A DNA stretch of 64,000 bases. Origin: Streptomyces nigra (lineage in GTDB: Bacteria; Actinomycetota; Actinomycetes; Streptomycetales; Streptomycetaceae). The stretch covers positions 2,038,501 through 2,102,500 of the forward strand of contig NZ_CP029043.1 in assembly GCF_003074055.1 (NCBI RefSeq). The letters are read 5' to 3'. Of this stretch, positions 42,201-49,504 are shown in pieces (within the stretch, counting starts at the first letter, position 1; every line of letters starts with the position of its first letter). Both the position numbers and the translations under genes were made by a program. A model generated the notes under the pieces. The model did no database searches, was not told where the DNA came from, and worked only from the letters and a program-made list of their open reading frames with translations.

Positions 42201-42513
42201 GTTCGAACCGGTGCAGGTCGACGTCGTCGGGCGCGGCGGCCAGCCGGTAGCCGCCGTCCTCGGACCGTACGGCGTCGGCGCCCAGGGCCCGCCGCAGCCG
42301 GCCCACGAGCGCCTGGAGCGCCCCGGTGGCGTCGGCGGGCGGTTCGGCTCCCCACACCTCGTCGGCCAGCAGCCCCACGGGCACGGTCCGGCCGGCGCGC
42401 AGCGCGAGCACGGTGAGCAGGGCCCGCAGCCGGGCCCCGCCGAGCGGGACGGCCCGGCCGTCGGGGCGAAGTGCCTGGGTGGTGCCGAGGATGCGATAGC
42501 GCACGGGGTCCAT
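39223..42513 (-). CDS. SARP/AfsR-like regulator with NB-ARC and TPR domains
   Basis: The 1,096-residue protein has an OmpR-like winged helix (residues 1-95, starting MDPVRYRILGTTQ), a bacterial transcriptional activation domain (~100-245), a Pro-rich linker, an NB-ARC ATPase (GPGGAGKTRLSQE ~295, LLILDNCEHV ~383, GLPLAIELAAARL) and a C-terminal TPR region. This is the large SARP layout of AfsR-type regulators of secondary metabolism. The start at 42513 puts the winged helix at the N-terminus; the Shine-Dalgarno sequence is weak. No biosynthetic cluster lies nearby; the DrrAB-like pair is convergent. It is unrelated in layout to the island STAND protein beyond sharing NB-ARC and TPR parts. Confidence 0.9.
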   Translation of the reverse strand: MDPVRYRILGTTQALRPDGRAVPLGGARLRALLTVLALRAGRTVPVGLLADEVWGAEPPADATGALQALVGRLRRALGADAVRSEDGGYRLAAAPDDVDLHRFERLTGEGTRALADGDPAKAAGVLDDALALWRGPALADLPDRTAEAARIGTRHLDALRARHTAALALGRAEQALPELTALCDAHPLDEPLQALRLRALRDAGRPAEALAAYDDVRRLLSDRLGSDPGPELRALHAELLRPQPEAGTPAAPPPAPPAAPAGNLRARLTSFVGREPDIAAIRGDLAAARLVTLLGPGGAGKTRLSQEAAESVRDGVPDGVWLAELAPVDDPQAVPEAVLTALGARETVLYGAGAEAMRAGTERHDDPVDRLSEYCAKRRMLLILDNCEHVVDAAARLVERLLERCPGLTVLATSREPLGVPGEVLRPVEPLPEPFALRLLADRGAAARPGFRPEADEETAAACAEICRRLDGLPLAIELAAARLRVLTPRQIADRLDDRFRLLTSGSRTVLPRQQTLRAVVDWSWELLDDGEREVLGRLSVFAGGCDLAAAEAVCGPGALEALGSLVDKSLVVAAAGDDGEMRYRLLETVAEYAAERLDETGRRADAERAHLTYYRELARTTEPALRGRGQLAAIRRLERESENIRAALHHAVAARDEQEALCLVLSMAWYWQMRDLRIVARNWSREVQDLGPDPFAEPVRRAEPLWERCTDTPPPWTDQVREEARRGLHLIHLACMDTELDAWQTPEAQAKLRTIAGSYEPGLPQVCHSPGSLWFFAVMLTGDMDRLRTVVDAAIRTCRAQPGYRWDLAANLQMRANLLAGRADWAGDAIADADEALEIFEGLGDLWGTAEAYSARAEAHERRGAYLRAAADYEAGIDHAERLGAHAQVGVLKARLGSALIEAGQGERGESLLRGVIEQGSGVSEHAMPFARLILAGLLSMTGRIPEAREQLRTLREEFKIAHFIVFDAFILGSEAWLDALEERSEVALATIRKALERAEDPLAQAIAPQMRAAYLTTAAFALARADGGRRAADAARCLAAADALQPDRHVPSCQEREVRQRAVTAARAALGDTAFEAAYAEGGGLSPQEAAALV

Positions 42514-42688
42514 TGTCTCTGGTGGGCTGGGGCCGGTCACGGGGCCGTCGGACGAGGCGTGGCGGCGCCCCGGGGTGCGGGGGCCGGGGTCCAGCCTCCC
42601 TGGAACCAGCGCCCCACCGCGAGACGTTTTCCGGGTGGGGCCGGTACGGTCGGGCAGGCCCGCACGTCCGAGACATACAGGGAGCCCC

Positions 42689-43489
42689 ATGACCACCGCC
42701 CTCAGCCGTCACAGCGAACGGCGGATCAGCCCCGTGTTCCTCGGGATCGTCGCCGTGACCGCGGTGACGGGGTGGGCCACCTGGACCGGGTTCGCGGAGA
42801 AGCCGGGTCTCGCGGTGTTCCTGTTCGTGACGGCCGCCTGGATCGTGTCGCTGTGCCTGCACGAGTACGCGCACGCGCGCACGGCGCTGCACAGCGGTGA
42901 CATCTCCGTCGGCGCGAAGGGCTACCTCACGCTGAACCCGATGAAGTACACGCACGCCCTGCTGAGCATCGTCCTGCCGGTCGTCTTCGTGATCATGGGC
43001 GGTATCGGTCTGCCCGGCGGCGCGGTGTTCATCGAGCGCGGGCGGATCAGGGGCCGCTGGCGGCACAGCCTGATCTCGGCGGCCGGACCGCTGACGAACG
43101 TGCTGTTCGCCGTCGTGTGCGCGGCCCCGTTCTGGCTGGGCGCGCTGGACGGCGTCCCCGCCGACTTCCGGTTCGCGCTGGCGTTCCTGGCGCTGCTCCA
43201 GGTGACGGCGGCGATCCTGAACTTCCTGCCGGTGCCGGGCCTGGACGGCTACGGGGTGATCGAGCCCTGGCTGTCGCACAACGTCCGGCGCCAGGTGGAG
43301 CCGTTCGCACCGTTCGGCCTGCTGTTCGTCTTCGCGCTGCTGTGGGTGCCCGAGGTCAACGGCGTGTTCTTCGACATGATCGACGCCGTGCTGCGCGGCC
43401 TGGGCATCGGCGAGATCGACACCTACTGCGGCTACGACCTGTTCCGCTTCTGGCGGGACGGGAACGAGCTGTGCCAGGTCATCCGGTGA
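42689..43489 (+). CDS. M50-family site-2 protease-like membrane metalloprotease
   Basis: The 266-residue protein has about six membrane segments, the zinc motif HEYAH (residue ~58-62) and the second site NFLPVPGLDGYGV with the third metal ligand Asp. These are the M50 signatures. Members cut other proteins within the membrane, for example anti-sigma factors. It has no PDZ or CBS domain. AGGGAG precedes the ATG. It is divergent from the SARP-like gene and overlaps the end of the small convergent gene by 11 bp. Confidence 0.88.
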   Translation: MTTALSRHSERRISPVFLGIVAVTAVTGWATWTGFAEKPGLAVFLFVTAAWIVSLCLHEYAHARTALHSGDISVGAKGYLTLNPMKYTHALLSIVLPVVFVIMGGIGLPGGAVFIERGRIRGRWRHSLISAAGPLTNVLFAVVCAAPFWLGALDGVPADFRFALAFLALLQVTAAILNFLPVPGLDGYGVIEPWLSHNVRRQVEPFAPFGLLFVFALLWVPEVNGVFFDMIDAVLRGLGIGEIDTYCGYDLFRFWRDGNELCQVIR

Positions 43490-43664
43490 CGGAGTCCCGC
43501 CGGGCGTCCCGGGCGCGCTTCACGTAGTACCAGGTCATGTTCGAAGACAGCCCCGCCAGCAGGATCCACACGATTCCGAGCCAGCTGCCCTGGGCGAAGG
43601 CGACGGCCGCCGCGGCCACGGAGAGGACGCAGACGGCGAGGGTGTAGTAGGCGAGGCGGGGCAT
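43479..43664 (-). CDS. Small membrane protein
   Basis: The 61-residue protein has two hydrophobic segments (LAYYTLAVCVLSVAAAAVAF and SWLGIVWILLAGLSSN) and a basic C-terminal tail (KRARDARRDSVTG). AGGAG before the ATG at 43662-43664 supports translation. It lies 52 bp downstream of the F420 oxidoreductase gene on the same strand. I do not recognise a family. Confidence 0.7.
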   Translation of the reverse strand: MPRLAYYTLAVCVLSVAAAAVAFAQGSWLGIVWILLAGLSSNMTWYYVKRARDARRDSVTG

Positions 43665-43716
43665 GGGGTCGGCTCCTGGTCGGGGGACACTGCTGTGCCC
43701 AGTGTCCCCCATCGCC

Positions 43717-44442
43717 TCATACGTCCGTGACACGGAGTCCCGCGTGCGCCTTGTAGCGGCGGTTCACCGAGATCAGGTTCGCGACGAGCGACTCCACCTG
43801 GTGGGCGTTGCGCAGCCGTCCCGCGAAGACGCCGCGCATCCCGGGGATACGGCCGGCCAGCGCCTGGACGATCTCCACGTCGGCCCGCTCCTCGCCGAGG
43901 ACCATCACGTCGGTGTCGATGCGGTCGATCTCCGGGTCCTGCAGCAGGACGGCCGACAGATGGTGGAAGGCCGCGGTGACCCGGGAGTCCGGCAGCAGGG
44001 CGGCGGCCTGCTCGGCGGCACTGCCCTCCTCGGGCTTGAGGGCGTAGGCGCCCTTCTTGTCGAAGCCGAGCGGATTGACGCAGTCGACGACGAGCTTGCC
44101 GGTCAGCTCCTCGCGCAGGGACTCCAGGGTCTTGCCATGGCCGTCCCACGGCACGGCGACGATCACGATGTCGCTGCGGCGCGCGGTCTCGGCGTTGTCG
44201 GCGCCCTCGACGCCGTGTCCGAGCTCCTCGGCGGCGGCCTGGGCGCGCTCGGCGGCCCGCGAGCCGATGATCACCTTCTGGCCGGCCTGGGCGAGCCGGT
44301 ACGCGAGGCCCTTGCCCTGCGGTCCGGTGCCGCCGAGCACACCGACGACGAGCCCGGAGACGTCGGGGAGGTCCCAGGGGTCCTTGGCCGGCGCCTTCGC
44401 GGGGGTTCCGGCGGACTGCTGTGCGCTGTCGCTAGAGGTCAT
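43717..44442 (-). CDS. npdG: NADPH-dependent F420 reductase
   Basis: The 241-residue protein has an N-terminal NADP-binding fold (VGVLGGTGPQGKGLAYRLA, then GSRAAERA, which favours NADP) and conserved AFHHLSAVLL and RNAHQVESL segments of F420H2:NADP+ oxidoreductase. It moves hydride between NADPH and coenzyme F420, supplying reduced F420 for actinobacterial reductases and antibiotic tailoring. The N-terminal ~30 residues are an Ala/Pro-rich extension. TAAAGT lies 6 bp before the ATG with no Shine-Dalgarno sequence, so the mRNA is probably leaderless. Confidence 0.92.
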   Translation of the reverse strand: MTSSDSAQQSAGTPAKAPAKDPWDLPDVSGLVVGVLGGTGPQGKGLAYRLAQAGQKVIIGSRAAERAQAAAEELGHGVEGADNAETARRSDIVIVAVPWDGHGKTLESLREELTGKLVVDCVNPLGFDKKGAYALKPEEGSAAEQAAALLPDSRVTAAFHHLSAVLLQDPEIDRIDTDVMVLGEERADVEIVQALAGRIPGMRGVFAGRLRNAHQVESLVANLISVNRRYKAHAGLRVTDV

Positions 44443-44588
44443 GGGCCGACTTTACGTCCGTGGTGCCCGCGGCGGAGGGCGAGGGCGTTGCGGCGGGGTC
44501 GGGCAGGTGTGCGGGCGGAGGCCCGGGTCGGGCGAATTCGGGGTGAACGGCGGGTCGCGCGAGGCGCACTGGGGCAGGATGCGGGCCC

Positions 44589-45215
44589 ATGGATGCCGTA
44601 CGGGTCGCCCTGCTGCGTGAAGTACTCGCCGGGACCGAGTGGTTGGGGGCCACGCGGAGGTTCGCCGGGACGCTGCGGACGTCGGCGGTGGCGCACGGCG
44701 GCGGGCTGCTGCTGGTCGGCACCCGGGAGTACGAGCCGTGGCATCTGGCGGCGCACCTGGTGGACGAGGCCGCGTGGTCGGGGACGCCCGAGCTGGCGCC
44801 GACGCTGGTGCGGCACGACGCCCGTGCCTCGGACCCGGCGCATCTGGCGGTGGGGCTCGGCCGGCTGGCGGCGGCGCGGCGCGGGGAGACGCTGCTGGTG
44901 GTGGCGCCCGGTTCGGACGGGCCGGAGTCGGGGCCCGGACCTGGGGCGCCGCTGCTTGAGCGGGTGTACGACGCGCGGCGGGCGGGTGCGACGGTGCTGG
45001 TGCTCGGCACCGGCGAGGGCGAGCTGACCGAGATCTCCCACGAGCGGCTGATCGTGCCGCGGGGCGCGGAGCTGGACCTGGACACCGTGCAGCATCTGGT
45101 GAGCGCGGCGGCCGGGGAGAATCCGCTGCCGTCCCGCCGGGGGCGCCGCCGGCTGCGGGACCGGCTGTCGCGGCTCGCGGACGCCCTGACGGCACCGCCG
45201 CCCCCGCGCTGGTGA
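44589..45215 (+). CDS. Conserved protein with SIS-like features
   Basis: The 208-residue protein shows alternating beta-strand and helix segments: LLLVGTREYEPWHLAAHL, ETLLVVAPG and GATVLVLGTGEGELTEISHE, which resemble the phosphosugar-binding SIS fold. The tail is basic (RRGRRRLRDRLSRLADAL). I cannot assign a reaction. Its stop codon lies inside the first of three tandem 26-27-bp repeats. Confidence 0.6.
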   Translation: MDAVRVALLREVLAGTEWLGATRRFAGTLRTSAVAHGGGLLLVGTREYEPWHLAAHLVDEAAWSGTPELAPTLVRHDARASDPAHLAVGLGRLAAARRGETLLVVAPGSDGPESGPGPGAPLLERVYDARRAGATVLVLGTGEGELTEISHERLIVPRGAELDLDTVQHLVSAAAGENPLPSRRGRRRLRDRLSRLADALTAPPPPRW

Positions 45216-45286
45216 AAACCGTCTGCCCTGGGACGCTGGTGAAGACCGTTCGCCCGGGGCGCCGGTGAAAACCGTTTGCCCGGGCC
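45208..45286. repeat. Three tandem 26-27-bp repeats
   Basis: Imperfect copies start at 45208, 45235 and 45261, with the common core GGTGAAAACCGTTTGCCCGG. They begin at the end of the SIS-like gene and end 27 bp before the next start, filling the gap. The AAAACC core is AT-richer than the surroundings. Confidence 0.75.
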
Positions 45287-45312
45287 ACCGCCGCGCCCGA
45301 CCATGACCCCTC

Positions 45313-46644
45313 GTGACCGACGACTCCCCCGCCGGCGCGGCGCCCGTGTCGCGGCTGCGCGCCCTGCTCCCCGATCTCACGCCCTGGCGGGCGTCCGCCG
45401 ACTTCCGCAAGGTGTGGCTGGCGGGGCTGGTCTCCACCTTCGGCAGCTTTCTGACGTTCGTGGCGCTGCCCGTGCAGATCAAGGAGCTGACGGGGTCGGC
45501 CGCGGCGGTCGGCGCGATCGGCGCGGTGGAGCTGGTGCCGCTGATCGTGTGCGGGCTGTACGGCGGCGCGCTCGCCGACGCCCTCGACAAGCGCGGGCTG
45601 ATCGTGTGGACGGAGGCCGGTCAGGCCGTGCTGAGCGCGGCGCTGCTGCTGAACGCGCTGCTGCCGCGGCCCGCCGTGTGGCCGCTGTATGTCGTGGCCG
45701 CCCTGTCGTCGGCGCTGGTGTCGGTGCAGCGCCCGGCGCTGGACGCCCTGCTGCCCCGGATCGTCGCCCACGACCAGCTGCCGGCCGCCGCGTCCCTGAA
45801 CGCGCTGCGCTGGCAGGTCGGCGGGGTGGCCGGTCCCGCGCTGGCCGGTGTGGTCGTCGCGTACGCGGGGCTCGGCTGGGCGTACGCGGCGGACCTGGTG
45901 ACGTTCGTGGTCTCGGTGCTGTTCGTGATCGGCCTGGCGTCCTCGCCGCCCTCGCACGAGGCGGCGAAGCCGTCCCTGCGGGCGATCGCCGAGGGCGCCC
46001 GGTACGCGTGGAGCCGCAAGGAGCTGCTGGGCACGTACGTCATCGACATCGCGGCGATGCTCTTCGCGCTGCCGCTGGCCGTCCTGCCCTTCCTCGCCGA
46101 CGAGTTGGGCGCCCCCTGGGCGCTGGGTCTGATGTACGCCGCCGTCCCGGCCGGCGCGATGCTGGTGAGTCTGACGAGCGGCTGGACCGCGCGGGTGCAC
46201 CGGCACGGGCGGGCCGTGGTGCTGGCGGCGGCTCTGTGGGGCGCGGCGATCACGGCGGCCGGGCTGTCCCACGACGTGTGGCTGGTGCTGCTGTTCCTGA
46301 CGCTGGGCGGCGCGGCGGACATGGTCAGCGGACTGTTCCGCGGGGTGATGTGGAACCAGACGATCCCCGACGAGCTGCGGGGCCGGCTCGCCGGGATCGA
46401 GCTTCTGTCGTACTCGGTGGGACCGCAGCTCGGCCAGACCTACATGGGTGGCGTCGCCGCGTGGAAGGGCGTGCGGACGTCGGTGTGGTCGGGCGGGCTG
46501 CTGTGCGTGGGCGCGGTGGGGCTGCTGGCGCTGTGCCTGCCGAAGCTGATGACGTACGACGCGCGGACGAACGAGCACGCGGTACGGCAGCGCGAGCGGC
46601 GGGCCGAAGCGGCGGCGGCCCCACCGGTGCCGGCGGAGGGTTGA
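45313..46644 (+). CDS. MFS transporter of the EntS (enterobactin exporter) type
   Basis: The 443-residue protein has 12 membrane segments and opens with FRKVWLAGLVSTFGSFLTFVALPVQI, typical of the EntS/MFS_3 group, with LADALDKRGLIVWTEAGQA in the first cytoplasmic loop and VMWNQTIPDELRGRLAGIELLSYSVGP later. The group includes siderophore exporters, and iron genes follow a few kilobases on, but there is no siderophore cluster or iron box here. The GTG start follows the tandem-repeat block. Confidence 0.85.
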   Translation: MTDDSPAGAAPVSRLRALLPDLTPWRASADFRKVWLAGLVSTFGSFLTFVALPVQIKELTGSAAAVGAIGAVELVPLIVCGLYGGALADALDKRGLIVWTEAGQAVLSAALLLNALLPRPAVWPLYVVAALSSALVSVQRPALDALLPRIVAHDQLPAAASLNALRWQVGGVAGPALAGVVVAYAGLGWAYAADLVTFVVSVLFVIGLASSPPSHEAAKPSLRAIAEGARYAWSRKELLGTYVIDIAAMLFALPLAVLPFLADELGAPWALGLMYAAVPAGAMLVSLTSGWTARVHRHGRAVVLAAALWGAAITAAGLSHDVWLVLLFLTLGGAADMVSGLFRGVMWNQTIPDELRGRLAGIELLSYSVGPQLGQTYMGGVAAWKGVRTSVWSGGLLCVGAVGLLALCLPKLMTYDARTNEHAVRQRERRAEAAAAPPVPAEG

Positions 46645-46664
46645 CCCCACCGGTGCCGGCGGAG
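46619..46664. repeat. 20-bp direct repeat at the MFS gene end
   Basis: CCCCACCGGTGCCGGCGGAG occurs at 46619-46638 and 46645-46664, a 26-bp period spanning the stop codon. It looks like a short local duplication. Confidence 0.7.
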
Positions 46665-46670
46665 CGTCGA

Positions 46671-46901
46671 TCAGCCGCCGTCCGTCTGCCCCGACCGCGA
46701 GTCGTGCCAGCGGGGGTCGTTCTCCCACTCCAGGTTGCGCTCGCGCGCGAGGTCCATGGCGTGCTGGGCCTCCTCGCGCGAGGTGTAGGGCCCGAACCGG
46801 TCCTTGGCCGGGCAGTCCGGCCCCTCCTCGACCCGCTTGTGGACCAGGCAGTAGTACCACTCGCCGGGCTTGCCGACCGTGCGCTTCTTGAACAAGGCCA
46901 T
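46671..46901 (-). CDS. Small conserved protein, hypothetical
   Basis: The 76-residue soluble protein starts [20 protein letters not shown] and contains [27 protein letters not shown], a pattern like SPOR-type or short cysteine-bearing Streptomyces proteins. AGGAG precedes the ATG (46899-46901). It is divergent from map across 58 bp. No function is known to me. Confidence 0.75.
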   Translation of the reverse strand: MALFKKRTVGKPGEWYYCLVHKRVEEGPDCPAKDRFGPYTSREEAQHAMDLARERNLEWENDPRWHDSRSGQTDGG

Positions 46902-46959
46902 GACCAGCTCCTCTCGCCACCGACATGTTCCCCCATGCCCGCTGGTTAGACTCGCTGGC

Positions 46960-47817
46960 ATGTCTGGCCAGTCGCTGCTCGTTCCCGGGGAGCTCTCCCC
47001 CACCCGTTCCGTACCCGGCGCCATCCGCCGCCCCGAGTACGTCGGCAAGCCCGCGCCCACCCCGTACACGGGGCCGGAGGTGCAGACGCCGGAGACCATC
47101 GAGGCGATGCGCGTCGCCGGGCGGATCGCGGCCCGCGCGATGGCCGAGGCGGCGAAGCTGATCGCGCCCGGCGTGACGACGGACGAGCTGGACAAGGTGG
47201 CGCACGAGTACATGTGCGACCACGGCGCCTACCCGTCGACGCTCGGCTACCGCGGTTTCCCGAAGTCCCTGTGCACGTCCGTCAACGAGGTCATCTGCCA
47301 CGGCATCCCGGACTCGACGGTGCTGCGGGACGGCGACATCGTCAACCTCGACGTGACGGCGTACATCGGCGGTGTGCACGGCGACAACAACGCCACGTAC
47401 CTGGTCGGTGACGTGGACGAGGAGAGCCGGCTGCTGGTGGAGCGCACCCGCGAGTCGCTGAACCGCGCGATCAAAGCGGTCAAGCCGGGCCGCCAGATCA
47501 ACGTCATCGGCCGAGTGATCGAGTCCTACGCCAAGCGCTTCGGCTACGGCGTGGTGCGGGACTTCACGGGCCACGGCATCAACTCGTCGTTCCACTCGGG
47601 CCTGATCATCCCGCACTACGACAGCCCGCACGCGACGACGGTCATCCAGCCGGGGATGACGTTCACGATCGAGCCGATGCTGACGCTGGGCACCCATGAG
47701 TACGACATGTGGGACGACGGCTGGACCGTCGTCACGAAGGACCGCAAGCGCACCGCGCAGTTCGAGCACACGCTGGTCGTGACGGAGACGGGCACGGAGA
47801 TCCTGACCCTGCCCTGA
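46960..47817 (+). CDS. map: Type I methionine aminopeptidase
   Basis: The 285-residue enzyme removes initiator methionine from new proteins. The five metal ligands are visible in [14 protein letters not shown] (two Asp), GHGINSSFH (His), TIEPMLTLG (Glu) and [11 protein letters not shown] (Glu). An N-terminal extension of about 40 residues ([19 protein letters not shown]) matches the Map-1b type of actinobacteria, with an SH3-binding-like segment. TAGACT lies 7 bp before the ATG and no Shine-Dalgarno sequence is present, so translation is probably leaderless. A strong terminator follows. Confidence 0.96.
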   Translation: MSGQSLLVPGELSPTRSVPGAIRRPEYVGKPAPTPYTGPEVQTPETIEAMRVAGRIAARAMAEAAKLIAPGVTTDELDKVAHEYMCDHGAYPSTLGYRGFPKSLCTSVNEVICHGIPDSTVLRDGDIVNLDVTAYIGGVHGDNNATYLVGDVDEESRLLVERTRESLNRAIKAVKPGRQINVIGRVIESYAKRFGYGVVRDFTGHGINSSFHSGLIIPHYDSPHATTVIQPGMTFTIEPMLTLGTHEYDMWDDGWTVVTKDRKRTAQFEHTLVVTETGTEILTLP

Positions 47818-47835
47818 CCTGCTGCCCGACCATCT

Positions 47836-47869
47836 GAGAACCCGTCCTCTGCGGAGGGCGGGTTTTCTC
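47836..47869 (+). terminator. Rho-independent terminator after map
   Basis: GAGAACCCG and CGGGTTTTCTC, with CCTC/GAGG inside, form a long stem ending in a T-rich run, 19 bp past the map stop. Confidence 0.85.
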
Positions 47870-47909
47870 GGTAGGCTTTTACCGACACAGCGTCGGCAAA
47901 CCTCTTGAC

Positions 47910-47928
47910 TTAGGTTAGCCTAACCTCA
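47910..47928 (+). promoter_or_regulatory. Iron box (DmdR1/IdeR type) upstream of haem oxygenase
   Basis: TTAGGTTAGCCTAACCTCA matches the 19-bp consensus TTAGGTTAGGCTAACCTAA at all but three positions. TTGACT overlaps its left edge as a possible -35. The site lies 13-31 bp upstream of the ATG, so repression with iron is expected. Confidence 0.9.
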
Positions 47929-47940
47929 GAGGATGCCCCC

Positions 47941-48588
47941 ATGGACCCCTTCTCCACCGTCATCCGCACCGCGTCCCACGAGCAGCACATGGAGGCCGAG
48001 GCCTCGACGTTCATGAGCGATCTGCTCGGCGGCAGGCTCGGTGTGGACGCGTACGCGCGGTACACGGAGCAGTTGTGGTTCGTCTACGAGGCACTGGAGA
48101 GCGACGCCGGACGGCTCACGGCGGACCCGGTGGCCGGCCCCTTCGTCCGGCCGGAGCTGTTCCGGCTGGCGGCCCTGGAGCGGGACCTGGCGCATCTGCG
48201 GGGCCCGCAGTGGCGGGCGGGCCTCACCGCGCTCCCGGCGACGCGGGCGTACGCGGACCGGGTGCGGTCCTGTGCGCGGGAGTGGCCGGGCGGCTTTCTC
48301 GCCCACCACTACACCCGCTACCTCGGCGACCTCTCCGGCGGGCAGATCATCCGGGACCGGGCGGAGCGGACCTGGGGCTTCGAGCGCAAGGGCGACGGGG
48401 TCCGGTTCTACGTCTTCGAGGGCATCTCGAACCCGGCCGCGTTCAAGCGGGAGTACCGGGCGCTGCTGGACGGCGTCCCGGCGGACGACCTGGAGAAGCA
48501 GCGGATCGTCGCCGAGTGCAAGAAGGCGTTCGCGCTGAACACCGCGATGTTCCAGGCGCTCGGCGAGGAGTTCCCGCTGAGCGCCTGA
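47941..48588 (+). CDS. hmuO: Haem oxygenase
   Basis: The 215-residue all-helical enzyme opens haem to biliverdin, CO and Fe2+. The proximal ligand is probably His16 in SHEQHMEAE, and the distal helix carries YLGDLSGGQI. Family features FYVFEGI and FALNTAMFQAL are present. With a near-perfect iron box in front, its role is iron release from haem under iron limitation. No haem uptake transporter lies beside it in this window. It converges with the PhzF gene. Confidence 0.95.
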   Translation: MDPFSTVIRTASHEQHMEAEASTFMSDLLGGRLGVDAYARYTEQLWFVYEALESDAGRLTADPVAGPFVRPELFRLAALERDLAHLRGPQWRAGLTALPATRAYADRVRSCAREWPGGFLAHHYTRYLGDLSGGQIIRDRAERTWGFERKGDGVRFYVFEGISNPAAFKREYRALLDGVPADDLEKQRIVAECKKAFALNTAMFQALGEEFPLSA

Positions 48589-48594
48589 GGCGGG

Positions 48595-49239
48595 TCAGCG
48601 TTCCAGGACGACCCTGCCGCCCAGCTCGATCCAGTCCCCCGGCTGGGGTGCGGTCAGCAGCTGGGAGCCGGCGCCCTGGGTGATGTTGAGGGCGCGGCCC
48701 AGGCGATGGGTGAGCTGCATCGCCGCCGCGCCCGTCGCCTCGTCCTCGTCGATGCCGTCGCCCCGGCCGGGAAAGCCGCGGGCGCGGATCCGTCCGGCGG
48801 CCTCGTCCTCCCAGGCCCAGGCGTAGATCCACTCCCCCGGCGGCGGCACCTCCAGGTCGTCGACCTCGGCGGCGGAGGCGTACTGCCGCAGTGTGCGCGG
48901 CGGCGCCCATTCGGGGCGGGCCTCGATCCAGCAGAACTCGCCGTCGATCCTGGTGCCCACGACCCCGGCGGGCGTGACCAGTTCGGGCACGTCCAGCAGC
49001 CAGGCGGCCCCGACGCAGGGGTAGCCGGCGAAGGGCAGCCGGGTGGACGGCGTGTAGATGTCGACGACCCCGCGCTCGGGGTCGTCCACGAACACGGTCT
49101 CGCTGAACCCCAGCTTCGCGGCCAGGGCCTGCCGGTCCCGGCCGTCCGGAATCACCGAGCCGTCGCGCACGACGCCGAGTTCGTTGCCGTATCCGCCGCG
49201 GGGTCCGCAGAACACGCGGAGGACGTCGTAGTCAGTCAC
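48595..49239 (-). CDS. PhzF-family isomerase-like protein
   Basis: The 214-residue protein has the diaminopimelate-epimerase-like PhzF pattern: VFCGPRGGYGNELGVV, STRLPFAGYPCVGAAWLL (the conserved T-x-E-x-x-F-x-G-H region with changes) and DEATGAAAMQLTHRLG. It is shorter than PhzF (about 280 residues), with a reduced middle. Whether it is catalytically active is unclear. The start ATG at 49237-49239 gives the family beginning. Confidence 0.75.
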   Translation of the reverse strand: MTDYDVLRVFCGPRGGYGNELGVVRDGSVIPDGRDRQALAAKLGFSETVFVDDPERGVVDIYTPSTRLPFAGYPCVGAAWLLDVPELVTPAGVVGTRIDGEFCWIEARPEWAPPRTLRQYASAAEVDDLEVPPPGEWIYAWAWEDEAAGRIRARGFPGRGDGIDEDEATGAAAMQLTHRLGRALNITQGAGSQLLTAPQPGDWIELGGRVVLER

Positions 49240-49430
49240 GGGGAAATTGAAGCACCGCCGCGCGAGCGGGACGCCGGGCGCCTCCAGGTCCCGGGGTCAC
49301 GGCCGGCCGGTCGACATGTTGTCGCCCCCTCGAACAGGAGCCGTCCTGCTCATGCCGCATCCGAACCTTTGACTTTCCTTTGACCTCTCCATGGGGACGA
49401 TTTTGGCCACTTAGGCGATCCTTAGGTCCG

Positions 49431-49449
49431 TTAGGTGAGCCTCACCTTG
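49431..49449 (+). promoter_or_regulatory. Iron box upstream of efeO
   Basis: TTAGGTGAGCCTCACCTTG is a good DmdR1/IdeR-type dyad (AGGTGAG/CTCACCT). Two further TTAGG elements (near 49411 and 49422) lie just upstream at 10-11-bp steps, suggesting a multi-dimer site. It is 56-74 bp before the efeO ATG. Confidence 0.85.
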
Positions 49450-49504
49450 CTGGGCTGTGAGGCACGTCATGCGTCCTTTCCGGCCACCCTTTTTTGGAGC
49501 CTTC

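Noticed and set aside
39223..42513. The SARP/AfsR-like gene as a second defence STAND protein
   Set aside because: It has an OmpR-like DNA-binding domain and a transcriptional activation domain at the N-terminus, the standard layout of a transcription regulator.
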